Shown: in pieces, positions 7,786 to 17,291 of the stretch
How positions within the stretch are numbered: position 1 is the first letter of the stretch
Layout of the letters: each line of letters starts with the position of its first letter
Source of the DNA: Streptomyces sp. NRRL S-244
GTDB lineage: Bacteria; Actinomycetota; Actinomycetes; Streptomycetales; Streptomycetaceae
NCBI RefSeq assembly: GCF_000717915.1
Contig: NZ_JOCX01000018.1
Location: 1 to 64,000 of the forward strand
Reading direction: 5' to 3'
DNA: 64,000 bases
Notes under the pieces: generated by a model
Databases searched by the model: none
The model's input: the letters and a program-made list of their open reading frames with translations, nothing else
What the model was told of the DNA's origin: nothing
Made by a program: the position numbers and the translations under genes

Positions 7786-9630
7786 GTGGCGCGCGACAAC
7801 GCGGCTCCCACCACCGTCCCGACGACCCACCAGGAGCTGATCTCCTGGGTGGACGAGATCGCAGCGATCACCCAGCCCGACCGGGTCGTCTGGTGCGACG
7901 GCTCCGAGGCCGAGTACGAGCGCCTGTGCGCGGAGCTCGTCGCCAAGGGCACGTTCAAGAAGCTGGACGAGGGCAAGCGACCCAACTCGTACTACGCCGC
8001 CTCCGACCCGTCCGACGTCGCGCGCGTCGAGGACCGGACCTTCATCTGCTCCGAGAAGGAGGAGGACGCGGGCCCGACCAACCACTGGAAGGCTCCTTCC
8101 GAGATGAAGGCCCTTTTCACCGGTGAGGGGGGCGTTGCCGGGCAGGAAGGTATCTTCCGCGGCTCCATGAAGGGCCGGACGATGTACGTCGTCCCCTTCT
8201 GCATGGGCCCCCTCGGCTCCGAGCTCTCCGCGATCGGCGTCGAGATCACCGACTCCGCCTACGTCGCCGTCGCCATGCGCACCATGACCCGCATGGGCAA
8301 GGCCGTCCTCGACGAGCTCGGCACCGACGGGTTCTTCGTCAAGGCCGTCCACACCCTCGGCGCTCCGCTCGCCGAGGGCCAGGCCGACGTGCCGTGGCCC
8401 TGCAACACCACCAAGTACATCTCGCACTTCCCGGAGACCCGCGAGATCTGGTCGTACGGATCCGGCTACGGCGGCAACGCCCTGCTCGGCAAGAAGTGCT
8501 ACGCCCTGCGCATCGCGTCCGTCATGGCCCGCGACGAGGGCTGGCTCGCCGAGCACATGCTGATCCTCAAGCTCACCCCGCCGCAGGGTGAGGCGAAGTA
8601 CGTCGCCGCCGCGTTCCCGAGCGCCTGCGGCAAGACGAACCTGGCCATGCTGGAGCCCACGATCCCCGGCTGGACGGTCGAGACCATCGGCGACGACATC
8701 GCCTGGATGCGCTTCGGCGAGGACGGTCGCCTGTACGCGATCAACCCCGAGGCCGGCTTCTTCGGCGTCGCCCCCGGCACCGGCGAGCACACCAACGCCA
8801 ACGCCATGAAGACGATGTACGCGAACACCGTCTTCACCAACGTCGCGCTCACCCCGGACGGCTCCGACGTCTGGTGGGAGGGCATGACCGAAGAGGCGCC
8901 CGCGCACCTCATCGACTGGAAGGGCAACGCCTGGACCCCGGAGTCCGAGACCCCGGCGGCCCACCCCAACGCCCGCTTCGCCGTCCCGGCCTCCCAGTGC
9001 CCGACGATCGCCCCCGAGTGGGAGGACCCCAAGGGCGTCCCGATCTCCGCGATCCTCTTCGGCGGCCGCCGCGCCTCCGCCGTCCCGCTGGTCACCGAGT
9101 CCTTCGACTGGAACCACGGCGTCTTCATCGGATCGAACATCGCCTCCGAGAAGACCGCCGCCGCCGAGGGCAAGGTCGGCGAGCTGCGCCGCGACCCGTT
9201 CGCCATGCTGCCGTTCTGCGGCTACAACATGGGCGACTACATGGGTCACTGGGTCGACGTGGCCAAGGGCAAGGACCAGTCCAAGCTCCCGAAGATCTAC
9301 TACGTGAACTGGTTCCGCAAGAACGACGCGGGCAAGTTCGTGTGGCCCGGCTTCGGCGAGAACAGCCGCGTCCTGAAGTGGATCGTCGAGCGCCTCGACG
9401 GCAAGGCCGCCGGCGTCGAGACCCCCATCGGCATCCTGCCGACCAAGGACTCCCTCGACCTGGACGGCCTGGACCTCCCCGAGGCGGACCTGGACTTCCT
9501 GCTCACCGTCGACAAGGAGGTCTGGCGCGACGAGGCCTCCCTGGTCCCCGAGCACCTGAACACCTACGGCGACCACACTCCCAAGGAGCTGTGGGACCAG
9601 TACCACGCGCTCGTCGAGCGCCTGGGCTGA
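7786..9630 (+). CDS. pckG: Phosphoenolpyruvate carboxykinase (GTP)
   Basis: A 614-residue cytosolic enzyme converting oxaloacetate and GTP to phosphoenolpyruvate, CO2 and GDP, the entry step of gluconeogenesis. The GTP-type family is recognised end to end: the substrate loop around [20 protein letters not shown], the hyper-reactive Cys and P-loop SACGKTN (Cys281, Lys283), GDDIAWMRF, and the guanine-site region near NWFRKN. Length is normal (about 600-620). The start is GTG 7786 with AAGGAG at 7775-7780; an in-frame extension to 7693 lacks a ribosome site. It stands alone with about 200 bases of upstream DNA. Confidence 0.96.
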   Translation: MARDNAAPTTVPTTHQELISWVDEIAAITQPDRVVWCDGSEAEYERLCAELVAKGTFKKLDEGKRPNSYYAASDPSDVARVEDRTFICSEKEEDAGPTNHWKAPSEMKALFTGEGGVAGQEGIFRGSMKGRTMYVVPFCMGPLGSELSAIGVEITDSAYVAVAMRTMTRMGKAVLDELGTDGFFVKAVHTLGAPLAEGQADVPWPCNTTKYISHFPETREIWSYGSGYGGNALLGKKCYALRIASVMARDEGWLAEHMLILKLTPPQGEAKYVAAAFPSACGKTNLAMLEPTIPGWTVETIGDDIAWMRFGEDGRLYAINPEAGFFGVAPGTGEHTNANAMKTMYANTVFTNVALTPDGSDVWWEGMTEEAPAHLIDWKGNAWTPESETPAAHPNARFAVPASQCPTIAPEWEDPKGVPISAILFGGRRASAVPLVTESFDWNHGVFIGSNIASEKTAAAEGKVGELRRDPFAMLPFCGYNMGDYMGHWVDVAKGKDQSKLPKIYYVNWFRKNDAGKFVWPGFGENSRVLKWIVERLDGKAAGVETPIGILPTKDSLDLDGLDLPEADLDFLLTVDKEVWRDEASLVPEHLNTYGDHTPKELWDQYHALVERLG

Positions 9631-9639
9631 AAGACCTGT

Positions 9640-9655
9640 CCGGAGCAAGCTCCGG
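9640..9655. terminator. Short hairpin after pckG
   Basis: CCGGAG-caag-CTCCGG, a 6-bp stem with a 4-base loop starting ten bases after the PEPCK stop. It is a weak terminator candidate between convergent genes. Confidence 0.35.
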
Positions 9656-9715
9656 GCACCTGAGTGTGGGAGCCCCCGACCAAGCGGTTCCCACCGCAGC
9701 ACCGGCCGATACCGG

Positions 9716-10336
9716 TCAGGAGTGTTGTCCGCGCTCCTCCAGGTAGGTCGTGTGCGTCTGCTGACGGCGGGCCTCTGCTTCGCGGAGGTCCGCCGTCAGG
9801 CGTTCCGCCTCCTCGTGCAGCAGCGACAGCTGCCGTTCGAGGTGCCGCTCGGGCGACTCCCCGCCGGGCGTGAGCCGGGTCCACCAGCGCGTGCGGTTGT
9901 ACGTGTCCACGCACTCCGGCACGTCCAGCTCGATCGCCCGCGACAGCGCGTGCACCGACTCCGGATCGGCGGCCAGCACATCGGCCACCCACCCCGGCTC
10001 CAGCAGCGCCCCGTACAGCCCCATCAGCTCCGCGAGCCGGCCCTCGGCCGGATCCGGCAGGTCCACCTCCGCCACGTACTCCCGCAGCCGGCCGAACCGC
10101 TCCCGTATGTCGTCCAGCTGCTGCGAGGGCCCCCGGGGCTCGGGCGGCGCCGGCCGCTCCGGCGGGGCGATCAGCGCGCCCGCGCCGTACAGCCCGGCCA
10201 CGACCACCGGCCAGTACGTGCCCGCCACCCCGGTGACGGTCAGGCCCAGCCCGACCAGCCCGCAGGCGCTGCCCACCAGGTTCTTCTTCGACTCCAGGCA
10301 GCGGAGCGCTCCCGCGACGGATCTACTGGTAGCCAC
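9716..10336 (-). CDS. Small membrane protein, last gene of TelA operon
   Basis: A 206-residue protein with no family I can name. Residues about 20-60 form two adjacent hydrophobic helices split by a short turn, followed by a Pro-rich linker and a soluble C-terminal region ending in a charged, heptad-like segment (ERHLERQLSLLHEEAERL and on) that is likely coiled coil. The GTG start overlaps the end of the VWA lipoprotein gene by 14 bases, so it is translationally coupled and belongs to the TelA operon. It may anchor or scaffold that system at the membrane; this is inference from position only. Confidence 0.72.
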   Translation of the reverse strand: MATSRSVAGALRCLESKKNLVGSACGLVGLGLTVTGVAGTYWPVVVAGLYGAGALIAPPERPAPPEPRGPSQQLDDIRERFGRLREYVAEVDLPDPAEGRLAELMGLYGALLEPGWVADVLAADPESVHALSRAIELDVPECVDTYNRTRWWTRLTPGGESPERHLERQLSLLHEEAERLTADLREAEARRQQTHTTYLEERGQHS

Positions 10337-11948
10337 GGATCTCCTCGAAGGCTCCGTCCAGCGAACCGTTGCCGCCGGTGGCGTCGAAGAGCCGCCCGCC
10401 GGTCAGTTCGGTGATGTGGGCGAGCTCCTTGCGGTCAGAGTCGCCGAACAGCACCGCGAAGACCGGCGTGTGCTTCTGCGCGTCCGGCAGCCCGGCGTAG
10501 AAGGAGTCGAAGTCCTTCGCCTTGTCGCCGCTCTGCCCGTCCGTCATCAGCACGATCGAGGTGAACGCGTCCGCGTTGCCCTTGCCCAGGTGCTCGTACG
10601 CGGCCTTCAGACTGCCGTACACCGCCGTACCCCCCTCCGGCTGGAGCGACTTCACATCGCCCCGGATCGCGTCCAGCGCCGGCCCGGGATTGCCCGGCTC
10701 GACGACGTGCGTCAGCACCTTCTTCACCTTGTCGCCGAAGGGCAGGAGCGTCACCTCCTCGCGGTCCCGGAACCGCTGCCCGGTCCCCGAATCACCCGTC
10801 CCCGTCAGCTCGGTGAGCGCCGACCGCAGCCGCCCGATGCGGTCCTCCTCGGCCATCGAACCCGAGGTGTCCAGCACGTACACCGTCCGCGAGGGCCGGC
10901 GCAGCTCGTTCTCGTACGAGGCCAGCAGCCCGTCCGCGACCGACTGGGTGCCCGGGAACGGCAGCTCGCGCCGCTTGTCCGCGTTCAGCCCGGCCGCGGG
11001 CTGCACCCCGGCCGCGACCGGCCGGCGGAAGGTCTTCTCGGTGATCGCCTTCTGTGCCTCGGCGCCGCTCAGGTAGTCGGTCAGGGCCCGACCCGACTCG
11101 CGGGCCCCGGCCGGGGCCGAGGTCAGCAGGGTCAGCGGATAGTGGGCGGTGACCACCCCGTCCCGCGGCCGGATCACCGTCAGGCCCGCCTTCGCGTCCC
11201 GGTTCATGGACAGCAGCACGGACTCGTAGTTCACCAGCGCGTCCACGTCCCCGCGCTTGGCGTACGCGGTGGCAAGCCAGCCGGAGGAGCCCGAGGTCAG
11301 CTTCTGCCCGGCGAAGAACTCCTTCAGCTTGGGCTGCGCCGTCTTCACGTCCGCGTCGGTCAGCGCCGCCTGCGCGCCCGACAGCCCGGAAGCCACCGAG
11401 ACCAGTGCGGAGAACCCGGAGTTCGAGCGCACCGGATCGGTCATCCCGTACGTCAGCTTCCCGGCGGCGACGGCCTCGTGCACCGCCGACCAGGTCACCT
11501 CCTCCGGCTTCCAGCCGAGCCGGGCCAGCGCGTCCGCCCGTACGCCCAGCGCGACCGGCGAGGACATCACCGGCGTCTCGCTGCTGAGCTTCCCGGCGGC
11601 CTCGGGGCGCAGCCGCAGATAGTCGTTGGAGGACAGCCAGATGGCGTCGTACGCGCCGTCGGCCTTCCCGGAGGCGACCTGCTCGACCGCGTCCAGGGTG
11701 CCGGACCAGGTGAGCTCGACGCTGACCCCGGTGGCCGCCTTCGCCGCCTTCAGCACCGGCTCCATGTCGGCCAGTTCGCTGGAGGCCAGCACGCGCAGCT
11801 TGCCCTCCTGGTACTTCGACCGGGTGGGCTTCGCCGGATCCGGAGAGCCGGCGTCGCAGGCCGAGGCTCCGAGCAGGGTCGCGGTGAGCGCGACCGCCGC
11901 GGCCAGCCGTCTGCGCACCGATGCGGTGCGCACGCTGCGCACGCTCAT
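10323..11948 (-). CDS. Lipoprotein: solute-binding domain plus VWA domain
   Basis: A 541-residue exported lipoprotein. An Arg-rich N-terminus and hydrophobic segment lead to the lipobox LLGASAC. Residues about 45-330 resemble a periplasmic-binding-protein type II domain (KLRVLASSELADMEPVL opening). Residues about 340-540 are a von Willebrand A domain with the MIDAS motif DTSGS and a later TDG. VWA domains bind partners through a metal at the MIDAS. The ATG overlaps the TelA stop by four bases (ATGA). Binding-protein/VWA fusions next to TelA recur in Streptomyces, but their substrate is not established to my knowledge. Confidence 0.8.
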   Translation of the reverse strand: MSVRSVRTASVRRRLAAAVALTATLLGASACDAGSPDPAKPTRSKYQEGKLRVLASSELADMEPVLKAAKAATGVSVELTWSGTLDAVEQVASGKADGAYDAIWLSSNDYLRLRPEAAGKLSSETPVMSSPVALGVRADALARLGWKPEEVTWSAVHEAVAAGKLTYGMTDPVRSNSGFSALVSVASGLSGAQAALTDADVKTAQPKLKEFFAGQKLTSGSSGWLATAYAKRGDVDALVNYESVLLSMNRDAKAGLTVIRPRDGVVTAHYPLTLLTSAPAGARESGRALTDYLSGAEAQKAITEKTFRRPVAAGVQPAAGLNADKRRELPFPGTQSVADGLLASYENELRRPSRTVYVLDTSGSMAEEDRIGRLRSALTELTGTGDSGTGQRFRDREEVTLLPFGDKVKKVLTHVVEPGNPGPALDAIRGDVKSLQPEGGTAVYGSLKAAYEHLGKGNADAFTSIVLMTDGQSGDKAKDFDSFYAGLPDAQKHTPVFAVLFGDSDRKELAHITELTGGRLFDATGGNGSLDGAFEEIRGYQ

Positions 11949-13132
11949 CGGGCACCGCCCTCCAGCACACCGGAGGTGCGCGTACGGGCCAGGTGGGCCG
12001 AGGCGGTCCGGAGCTCCCCGGTCAGGGACTCGACGGTGGCGGCCATGTTCTCGGTCGCCTGCGCCTTGAACGTGTCGATCGCGTCCAGCGTCTTGTAGAT
12101 CTGCCCGAAGGCCGTGCGCAGCGTCTCCGCGCCCACCGCCGGGTCGGCCGCGATCCGCTGGATCTCCCCGCTCTGCGTGGACAGCATGTCCGCGTTGCCC
12201 CGGATGAGCTCCTCGGTGGTGCCCTTCAGGGCGTTGACCTGCTCGATCACCCTGCGCTGGTTGTCGAGGGCCGAGGCCAGCATCACGGCGGTCCGCAGCG
12301 CGGACACGGTGGTGGTGGCGGCCCGGTCGACGCCCTTGATCAGCTCGTCGTTGTTGCGCCGGACCACGTCCATCGCCAGGTAGCCCTGCGCGCACACCGC
12401 CAGCTGGGTCAGCAGGTCCTGGTGCTTCTGCCGGACCGGGAAGAGCAGATCGGCGCGCATCACGTCGGCCGCCGAAGGGTCCGTGTGCCCGGTCTCGGCG
12501 ATCCGCTGCTCCACGGCCGCGTCGAGGGCCTCGGTGAGGACGGCGTACTCCTGGAGCTTGCCCATGGTCTCCCACAGGCGGGCCCGCTCGGTGTGCAGGG
12601 CCGCGTTGTCGCGGCGCAGCTCGTCCTGGCCGCCGCGCAGCGCGCCCACGATGGCGTTGAGCGTGGTCTGCGAGGAGGCGTACTTGGCCACGTGGTCCCG
12701 GAACCTGTTGCCGCCGGGCAGCTTCGAGAGCAGCCTGCGGGCTCCCTTGGCGGGCGTGTCCCGCGGGTCGAGGTCCTCGACGGTGCGGCGCAGTTCGACG
12801 AGGGAGCCCGCGACGCGGGCCTGGGCGTCGCCGCCCCCGTCGGAGCCCAGCGACCGTACGGCCCGCTCCAGCATCCGGTTGGACTGCTGGGCGGCGCTGC
12901 GGATCTCGCCGGCGCCGAGCCCGGACATCTCCCCGACGCGGCTCGCGAACTCGGGGGAGCGGGTGTCGATCCCGGCGAGCGAGCCGACGTACTCCCCGGC
13001 CCGGCGGGCCATCTCTTCGCGCACCCCGTCCGGGAGCGGGACCAGGCCCGAGGCCTGCTCCCGCCGTACGGGGGCGACGGGCTCGGGGGCGGTGAGGACG
13101 AGCGGGCTCTCCTCCGGTGGTGTCAGAGTCAT
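11945..13132 (-). CDS. telA: TelA-family toxic anion resistance protein
   Basis: A 395-residue largely helical cytoplasmic protein of the TelA/KlaA family, associated with tellurite and other stress resistance; its mechanism is unresolved. The family core is visible as long amphipathic helices (LPGGNRFRDHVAKYASSQ, LLFPVRQKHQDLLTQLAVCA, RRNNDELIKGVDRAAT). Length fits the family (about 360-410). The start is ATG 13132, 14 bases after the upstream solute-binding-like gene; the stop overlaps the next start. No terB/terD/terC-type gene lies nearby, so this is a TelA paired with extracytoplasmic binding proteins rather than a classic ter cluster. Confidence 0.85.
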   Translation of the reverse strand: MTLTPPEESPLVLTAPEPVAPVRREQASGLVPLPDGVREEMARRAGEYVGSLAGIDTRSPEFASRVGEMSGLGAGEIRSAAQQSNRMLERAVRSLGSDGGGDAQARVAGSLVELRRTVEDLDPRDTPAKGARRLLSKLPGGNRFRDHVAKYASSQTTLNAIVGALRGGQDELRRDNAALHTERARLWETMGKLQEYAVLTEALDAAVEQRIAETGHTDPSAADVMRADLLFPVRQKHQDLLTQLAVCAQGYLAMDVVRRNNDELIKGVDRAATTTVSALRTAVMLASALDNQRRVIEQVNALKGTTEELIRGNADMLSTQSGEIQRIAADPAVGAETLRTAFGQIYKTLDAIDTFKAQATENMAATVESLTGELRTASAHLARTRTSGVLEGGAR

Positions 13133-13146
13133 GTGCGGTGTCCCCC

Positions 13147-14250
13147 CTAGCCCTTGGCGCGCGCGGCAAGCGCCATGAGGATCTTGACGGTCGGTGCGCT
13201 GACCTGGCGGATGCCGGTCAGCTCGGGGTTGAGGTACGCGGCGTGCGCGGCGGTCGCCGCGGTGAACTCGGGCACGCCGTTCTGCGGCCGGAACCCGTGC
13301 CGGACGGCCAGCTCGCGCAGCTTCGGGTCGTTGGCGAGGAGGGAGCCGAGCTCCTTGGCGTTCTCGCTGATCGGCACGAAGGTGTGCGGGGAGTTGACGG
13401 TGGTGTCCGGGTAGAGCACGACCATGTCCCCAGGAGCCTGCTTCTGCTGGAGCAAGGAAGCCACCTGGGACTCGTACGCCAGGATGAGCGGCTCGCCGCT
13501 GCCGGAGATGAAGGCCCGGAACGGGTCGTCGGTGCTCGGTTCCAGGGCGCCCTGGACGCGGATCAGCTTCTGCATCAGGGGCGCGGTGCGGTCGATCCCG
13601 GCCTGGTCGGAGACCACCGTCCTGTCGTTGGCGACGTTCGAGGTGGCGGCCAGGAACAGCGCCCCGGAGTTGGACGTCGCCGGGTCCGTGGTCTTGATGT
13701 ACACCCGGCCGGTCAGCTCGGCGAAGGCGGCGGAGCCGGACAGGTCCTGCCAGTTGCGGTCCTCGGCGGCCGCTTTGAGGTAGGGGCCCATGAGGAGGGC
13801 CCCCGAGTTCTTGCCGGTCATCTTGGCGAGGTTGTTGTCTGCGAGCACCTTGGCCGCGTTGGCGCGGGCGATGACCACGAGCGGGGAGAAGAAGGGCTTG
13901 GTGGTCTGGGCGCCCTTGACACCGGCCGCGGCCTCGATCTCCGGGGCGGGCTCGCTGCTGCCGGGGAAGGCGAAGTCGAATTCCTTGAGGGCGAGTTGGT
14001 CCATCGCCCAGGAGCCGGACGTTTCGGTCTTCACGGTGTAGCCCTTGTCGGCCAGGGCTTTGACGACGTCGGGGTCGCGGAAGTATTCGGACTTCTCGGA
14101 TCCGATGACGCCTTTCACGGTCTTCGTTGCCGTGGTGGGGGTCTTCTCTCCTCCGGCGAGCACGACGGCGATCACGCCGCCGAGGAGGAGGACCGCCAGG
14201 GCGATACCTAGGATGCGTCTCACGGGTGCAGCGTGCTCGCGGAAACCCAC
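13147..14250 (-). CDS. Membrane-anchored solute-binding-like protein, first gene of TelA operon
   Basis: A 367-residue protein with one N-terminal membrane segment (ILGIALAVLLLGGVIAVVLA) and no lipobox Cys, so it is probably an anchored extracytoplasmic domain. The rest resembles a type II periplasmic binding protein (VIGSEKSEYFRDPDVVKALADK, then GSWAMDQLALKEFDFAFPGS). GTG 14250 gives the length quoted; a second GTG at 14223 would start just before the membrane segment and is equally possible, since neither has a strong ribosome site. It heads a four-gene minus-strand operon with TelA, the binding-protein/VWA lipoprotein and a small membrane protein. Confidence 0.75.
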   Translation of the reverse strand: MGFREHAAPVRRILGIALAVLLLGGVIAVVLAGGEKTPTTATKTVKGVIGSEKSEYFRDPDVVKALADKGYTVKTETSGSWAMDQLALKEFDFAFPGSSEPAPEIEAAAGVKGAQTTKPFFSPLVVIARANAAKVLADNNLAKMTGKNSGALLMGPYLKAAAEDRNWQDLSGSAAFAELTGRVYIKTTDPATSNSGALFLAATSNVANDRTVVSDQAGIDRTAPLMQKLIRVQGALEPSTDDPFRAFISGSGEPLILAYESQVASLLQQKQAPGDMVVLYPDTTVNSPHTFVPISENAKELGSLLANDPKLRELAVRHGFRPQNGVPEFTAATAAHAAYLNPELTGIRQVSAPTVKILMALAARAKG

Positions 14251-14360
14251 ATTCCGCGCGAAGTCGAATGAACGTCAGGTGTCCAGGCGGTCCCACTTCG
14301 AAATGCTGTGTGGATCGGCCGGTGCTGGCAGGCGGGGCGGCAGGCCGGGAGGATCGTCCC

Positions 14361-14792
14361 ATGGGCGTGAGCGCGTTGAAGTGGCAGGGCTGGGCGGTCG
14401 GCCTGACGGTCCTGGCCGGCCTGCTGGTGTTCGCCCCGCTGGGCCTGTACGTGTGGGCCAGCGGCGAGCCGGGCGCGGCGCCGCCGCGACCTGCGGTGGA
14501 GGACGTACGGGTCACCGGCTGCCGGATCGACCCCGGCAGCCGCCGCGTGGTGGCGACGGTGGAGGTCTCGGGCCGCCCCGAGGGCACGGGCGCGTACGTG
14601 GTGACGGTCGAGTTCCGCGAAAAGGCGACTCCGGACCCGGCCGCCCGCCCGTCCCAGGCCCTGGTGAAACTCCCGGGCGTGGCCCCGGGCGCGACGGAAC
14701 ACTCGGAAGCGCTGGGCCCGATCTGGCCCCCGGCGACGACCCTCTGGTGCGGGGTCGCGGCCGCGGAGTTCGAATCGAGCCCGGCCGGCTGA
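14361..14792 (+). CDS. Small membrane-anchored protein of unknown function
   Basis: A 143-residue protein starting at ATG 14361 behind GGGAGGATCG. One N-terminal membrane helix (about residues 10-33) is followed by a small extracytoplasmic domain of about 105 residues with alternating beta-type segments (VEDVRVTGCRIDPGSRRV, GAYVVTVEF, LWCGVAAAEFES) and two Cys that could form a disulfide. The pattern suggests an immunoglobulin-like beta sandwich, as in many actinobacterial anchored proteins. It is divergent from the TelA operon. Confidence 0.65.
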   Translation: MGVSALKWQGWAVGLTVLAGLLVFAPLGLYVWASGEPGAAPPRPAVEDVRVTGCRIDPGSRRVVATVEVSGRPEGTGAYVVTVEFREKATPDPAARPSQALVKLPGVAPGATEHSEALGPIWPPATTLWCGVAAAEFESSPAG

Positions 14793-14913
14793 TTCCAGCG
14801 CCGCGCAGCGGCACACCCGCACTCGGCGGGGCGGCCGAGCCGGAACCCATGGCAAGCCCGGCCAGGGCAATGGCACCCGGTCCGGAGCCTCCGCGGCCCC
14901 GGACCGGGGCCGA

Positions 14914-15327
14914 TCAGAGGCTGCCGGCCAGGTCCCGCGAGGCCAGGGCAGCGGCATGCGCGTCCATGCGCTCGGCGGCGAGGATCGCGACGGTGGTGTC
15001 GGCGCGCGACGCGGCGACGACCAGCGCGCGGCCGGCGAGGTCATGGGCCCGCTGGTGCAGGGCGAGGAGACCGGCGGCACCCGAGATGTCGGCGCGCGCC
15101 GTCCGCGCCGGATCGGCGCCGCGCAGCCGCGCCACCTGTGCGGCGATCCGCGCGGCGGCGCCGTCGAGGCCGAGCTCGTCCGTGACGGTGAGCAGGGCCG
15201 CCAGGTGCCCGGCGAGCTGGATGTCCAGCGCCTCGGCGCGGCTGCTGTGCGGGTACCCCGCGTGGCTGTCGGAGTGGTGGCCGCCCACACGGTGGACGAC
15301 CGGCTTCGTGCGGATCGGCTCGTACAT
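14914..15327 (-). CDS. Conserved helical protein, unknown function
   Basis: A 137-residue protein, almost wholly helical and Ala-rich after a His-rich N-terminal stretch (VVHRVGGHHSDSHAG). No domain recognised. ATG 15327 has GGAGG eight bases upstream, inside an AGGAGGCCTCCT palindrome that could also affect translation. Codon bias is normal for the window, which supports a real gene. It has the same orientation as the gene upstream of it (AlaA) but the two are separated by about 90 bases of AT-richer DNA, so it probably has its own promoter. Confidence 0.6.
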   Translation of the reverse strand: MYEPIRTKPVVHRVGGHHSDSHAGYPHSSRAEALDIQLAGHLAALLTVTDELGLDGAAARIAAQVARLRGADPARTARADISGAAGLLALHQRAHDLAGRALVVAASRADTTVAILAAERMDAHAAALASRDLAGSL

Positions 15328-15417
15328 GAGGAGGCCTCCTGCGTGGTCAGGAGGCCATCCTACATTGGATTGGTTCTAAAGTTGTGCTTGATCCGGTATC
15401 CGGTACGCAGTCGTCGC

Positions 15418-16629
15418 CTAGTGCTGGCCGTATCCGTCCAGGAACTTGCCGATCCGGGTCACCGCGTCCGCCAGGTCCTTGGCGTTCGGCAGCGTCACGA
15501 TGCGGAAGTGGTCGGGCTCGGACCAGTTGAAGCCCGTACCGTGGACCACCATGATCTTCTCGGCCCGCAGCAGGTCGAGGACCATCTGCCGGTCGTCCTT
15601 GATCTTGTAGACGGCCGGGTCCAGCTTCGGGAACAGGTACAGCGCGCCCTTCGGCTTCACGCAGGTGATGCCGGGGATCTGCGTCAGCAGGTCGTACGCC
15701 GTGTCGCGCTGCTCCAGCAGCCGTCCGCCCGGGAGGACCAGGTCGTTGATCGACTGCCGGCCGCCGAGGGCGGTTGCGACGGCGTGCTGCGAGGGCATGT
15801 TCGCGCACAGCCGCATGTTGGCCAGGATCGTCAGGCCCTCGATGTACGACGAGGCGTGCTTCTTGGGGCCGCAGACCGCCATCCAGCCGGCCCGGTACCC
15901 GGCGACGCGGTAGTTCTTGGACAGCCCGTTGAACGTGAGGGTCAATAGGTCGGGCGCGATGGCGGCGGTGTTGGTGTGCGTGGCGCCGTCGTAGAGGATC
16001 CGGTCGTAGATCTCGTCGGAGCAGACGATCAGGTTGTGGCGGCGCGCGATGTCGGTGAGCCCGCGCAGCATCTCGTCGTCGTAGACGGCGCCGGTCGGGT
16101 TGTTCGGGTTGATGATCACGATCGCGCGGGTGCGGTCGGTGACCTTGCGCTCGATGTCGGCGAGGTCCGGCATCCAGTCGGACTGCTCGTCGCAGCGGTA
16201 GTGCACGGCGGTGCCGCCGGCCAGGCTGACGGAGGCGGTCCAGAGGGGGTAGTCCGGCGCCGGGACCAGCACCTCGTCGCCGTCGTCGAGCAGCGCCTGC
16301 ATCGACATCTGGATCAGCTCGGAGACGCCGTTGCCGAGGTAGATGTCCTCGACGTCCAGCTCGATGCCCTTGGTCTGGTAGTGCTGCATGACCGCGCGGC
16401 GCGCGGAGAGCAGCCCCTTCGCGTCCCCGTACCCGTGGGCGTTGCCCAGGTTGCGGAGCATGTCCTCGAGGATCTCCGGCGGGCACTCGAAGCCGAAGGC
16501 CGCGGGGTTGCCGGTGTTCAGCTTGAGGATGCGATGACCTGCTGCTTCGAGCCGCATGGCCTCTTCGAGCACGGGCCCGCGGATCTCGTAGCAGACGTTG
16601 GCGAGTTTCGTTGACTGGATCACCTGCAT
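15418..16629 (-). CDS. alaA: Alanine/aspartate-family PLP aminotransferase (AlaA-like)
   Basis: A 403-residue fold-type I aminotransferase, close over its whole length to E. coli AlaA, the glutamate-pyruvate transaminase: FGFECPPEIL, GNGVSELI, VPAPDYPLWTASVSLAGG, INPNNPTGAVY and MRLCANMPSQHAVATALGG all align. The PLP lysine is Lys238 in NGLSKNYRVAG. Expected reaction: pyruvate + glutamate to alanine + 2-oxoglutarate. It starts at ATG 16629; the ribosome site is weak. The gene stands alone. Aspartate aminotransferase activity is an alternative, but the AlaA-type motifs favour alanine. Confidence 0.88.
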   Translation of the reverse strand: MQVIQSTKLANVCYEIRGPVLEEAMRLEAAGHRILKLNTGNPAAFGFECPPEILEDMLRNLGNAHGYGDAKGLLSARRAVMQHYQTKGIELDVEDIYLGNGVSELIQMSMQALLDDGDEVLVPAPDYPLWTASVSLAGGTAVHYRCDEQSDWMPDLADIERKVTDRTRAIVIINPNNPTGAVYDDEMLRGLTDIARRHNLIVCSDEIYDRILYDGATHTNTAAIAPDLLTLTFNGLSKNYRVAGYRAGWMAVCGPKKHASSYIEGLTILANMRLCANMPSQHAVATALGGRQSINDLVLPGGRLLEQRDTAYDLLTQIPGITCVKPKGALYLFPKLDPAVYKIKDDRQMVLDLLRAEKIMVVHGTGFNWSEPDHFRIVTLPNAKDLADAVTRIGKFLDGYGQH

Positions 16630-16969
16630 GACGGGAGCTTACGGGCCGGGCGGCCGGTCCGCCGAGGTATTCGGGGAGGGAGTGCGGGATGGATATGTCC
16701 CGTTTCGCATGATGGGACGGTGGCGGCGCGGTCCGCCCTTGGAAACGGCGGCCACGCCACCGCCGCGACCTGCGGAATGGGTGGGCCCCGAGCGGCGCCG
16801 GACCGGTGGTGTTGCACTCGTCACGTCGGGGTGTGCGTACGCAGTGCGCGTACGGGGCCTGAGTAGGGGCATGAGTGCGCGTACTCATGCGTCACGGCGC
16901 CGCCGCGGCGCAGGCTTGCCTTCGACGCCGGTCGGAGGCGCGAGAGGGCGGGGCGGAGCGGTGGAATTC
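16630..16969. other. Intergenic region between alaA and a small gene
   Basis: About 340 bases with no convincing gene: the reading frames crossing it are Arg/Pro-rich shadows. It should hold the alaA promoter (minus) and that of the 85-residue gene (plus). The only clear structure is the inverted repeat at 16869-16890. Confidence 0.6.
16869..16890. promoter_or_regulatory. Inverted repeat, candidate operator
   Basis: GCATGAGT-gcgcgt-ACTCATGC, perfect 8-bp arms with a 6-base spacer, about 80 bases upstream of the small gene that precedes the macrodomain gene. The arms could bind a dimeric regulator; none is encoded next to it. Confidence 0.4.
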
Positions 16970-17227
16970 ATGGTCGGGGACATGGCGATCAGCACGGTGG
17001 GCACGGACGGCGACGACCGGGCGATCGAGTTCCTGGTCGCACCTCGGAGCGGGGACTGCGGCGAGGGCGGCGCGGGCGCGGTGGGCGCCGAGGAGGCGCA
17101 CTTCGCGATCCACCGCGAGCACGACCAGGGCTGGGAGGCCGCCCGTCTGACCATCGACCCCCTGTCGGGGAGCGTCCCGATCGCGGCGGTGGAATGGGCG
17201 ATGGAATTCGCCCGCGAGTACCTGTGA
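16970..17227 (+). CDS. Small conserved protein upstream of macrodomain gene
   Basis: An 85-residue acidic protein with no recognised domain. It looks like an alpha/beta fold: AIEFLVAPRSGD, HFAIHREHDQGWEAARLTID, then an amphipathic C-terminal helix AAVEWAMEFAREYL. ATG 16970 lies 11 bases after GGAG; GTG 16961 and ATG 16982 are alternatives. It ends 65 bases before the macrodomain gene, so the two may be cotranscribed. Confidence 0.55.
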   Translation: MVGDMAISTVGTDGDDRAIEFLVAPRSGDCGEGGAGAVGAEEAHFAIHREHDQGWEAARLTIDPLSGSVPIAAVEWAMEFAREYL

Positions 17228-17291
17228 CCGACACCCGGCGCCGTTGTCAGCGGCCGCCCGTAGGGTCGTGAGCGGGGGAAAGGGGCGGAAC

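Noticed and set aside
11945..13132. Full tellurium-resistance (ter) cluster around TelA
   Set aside because: No TerB, TerC, TerD or TerZ-type gene was seen on either side.
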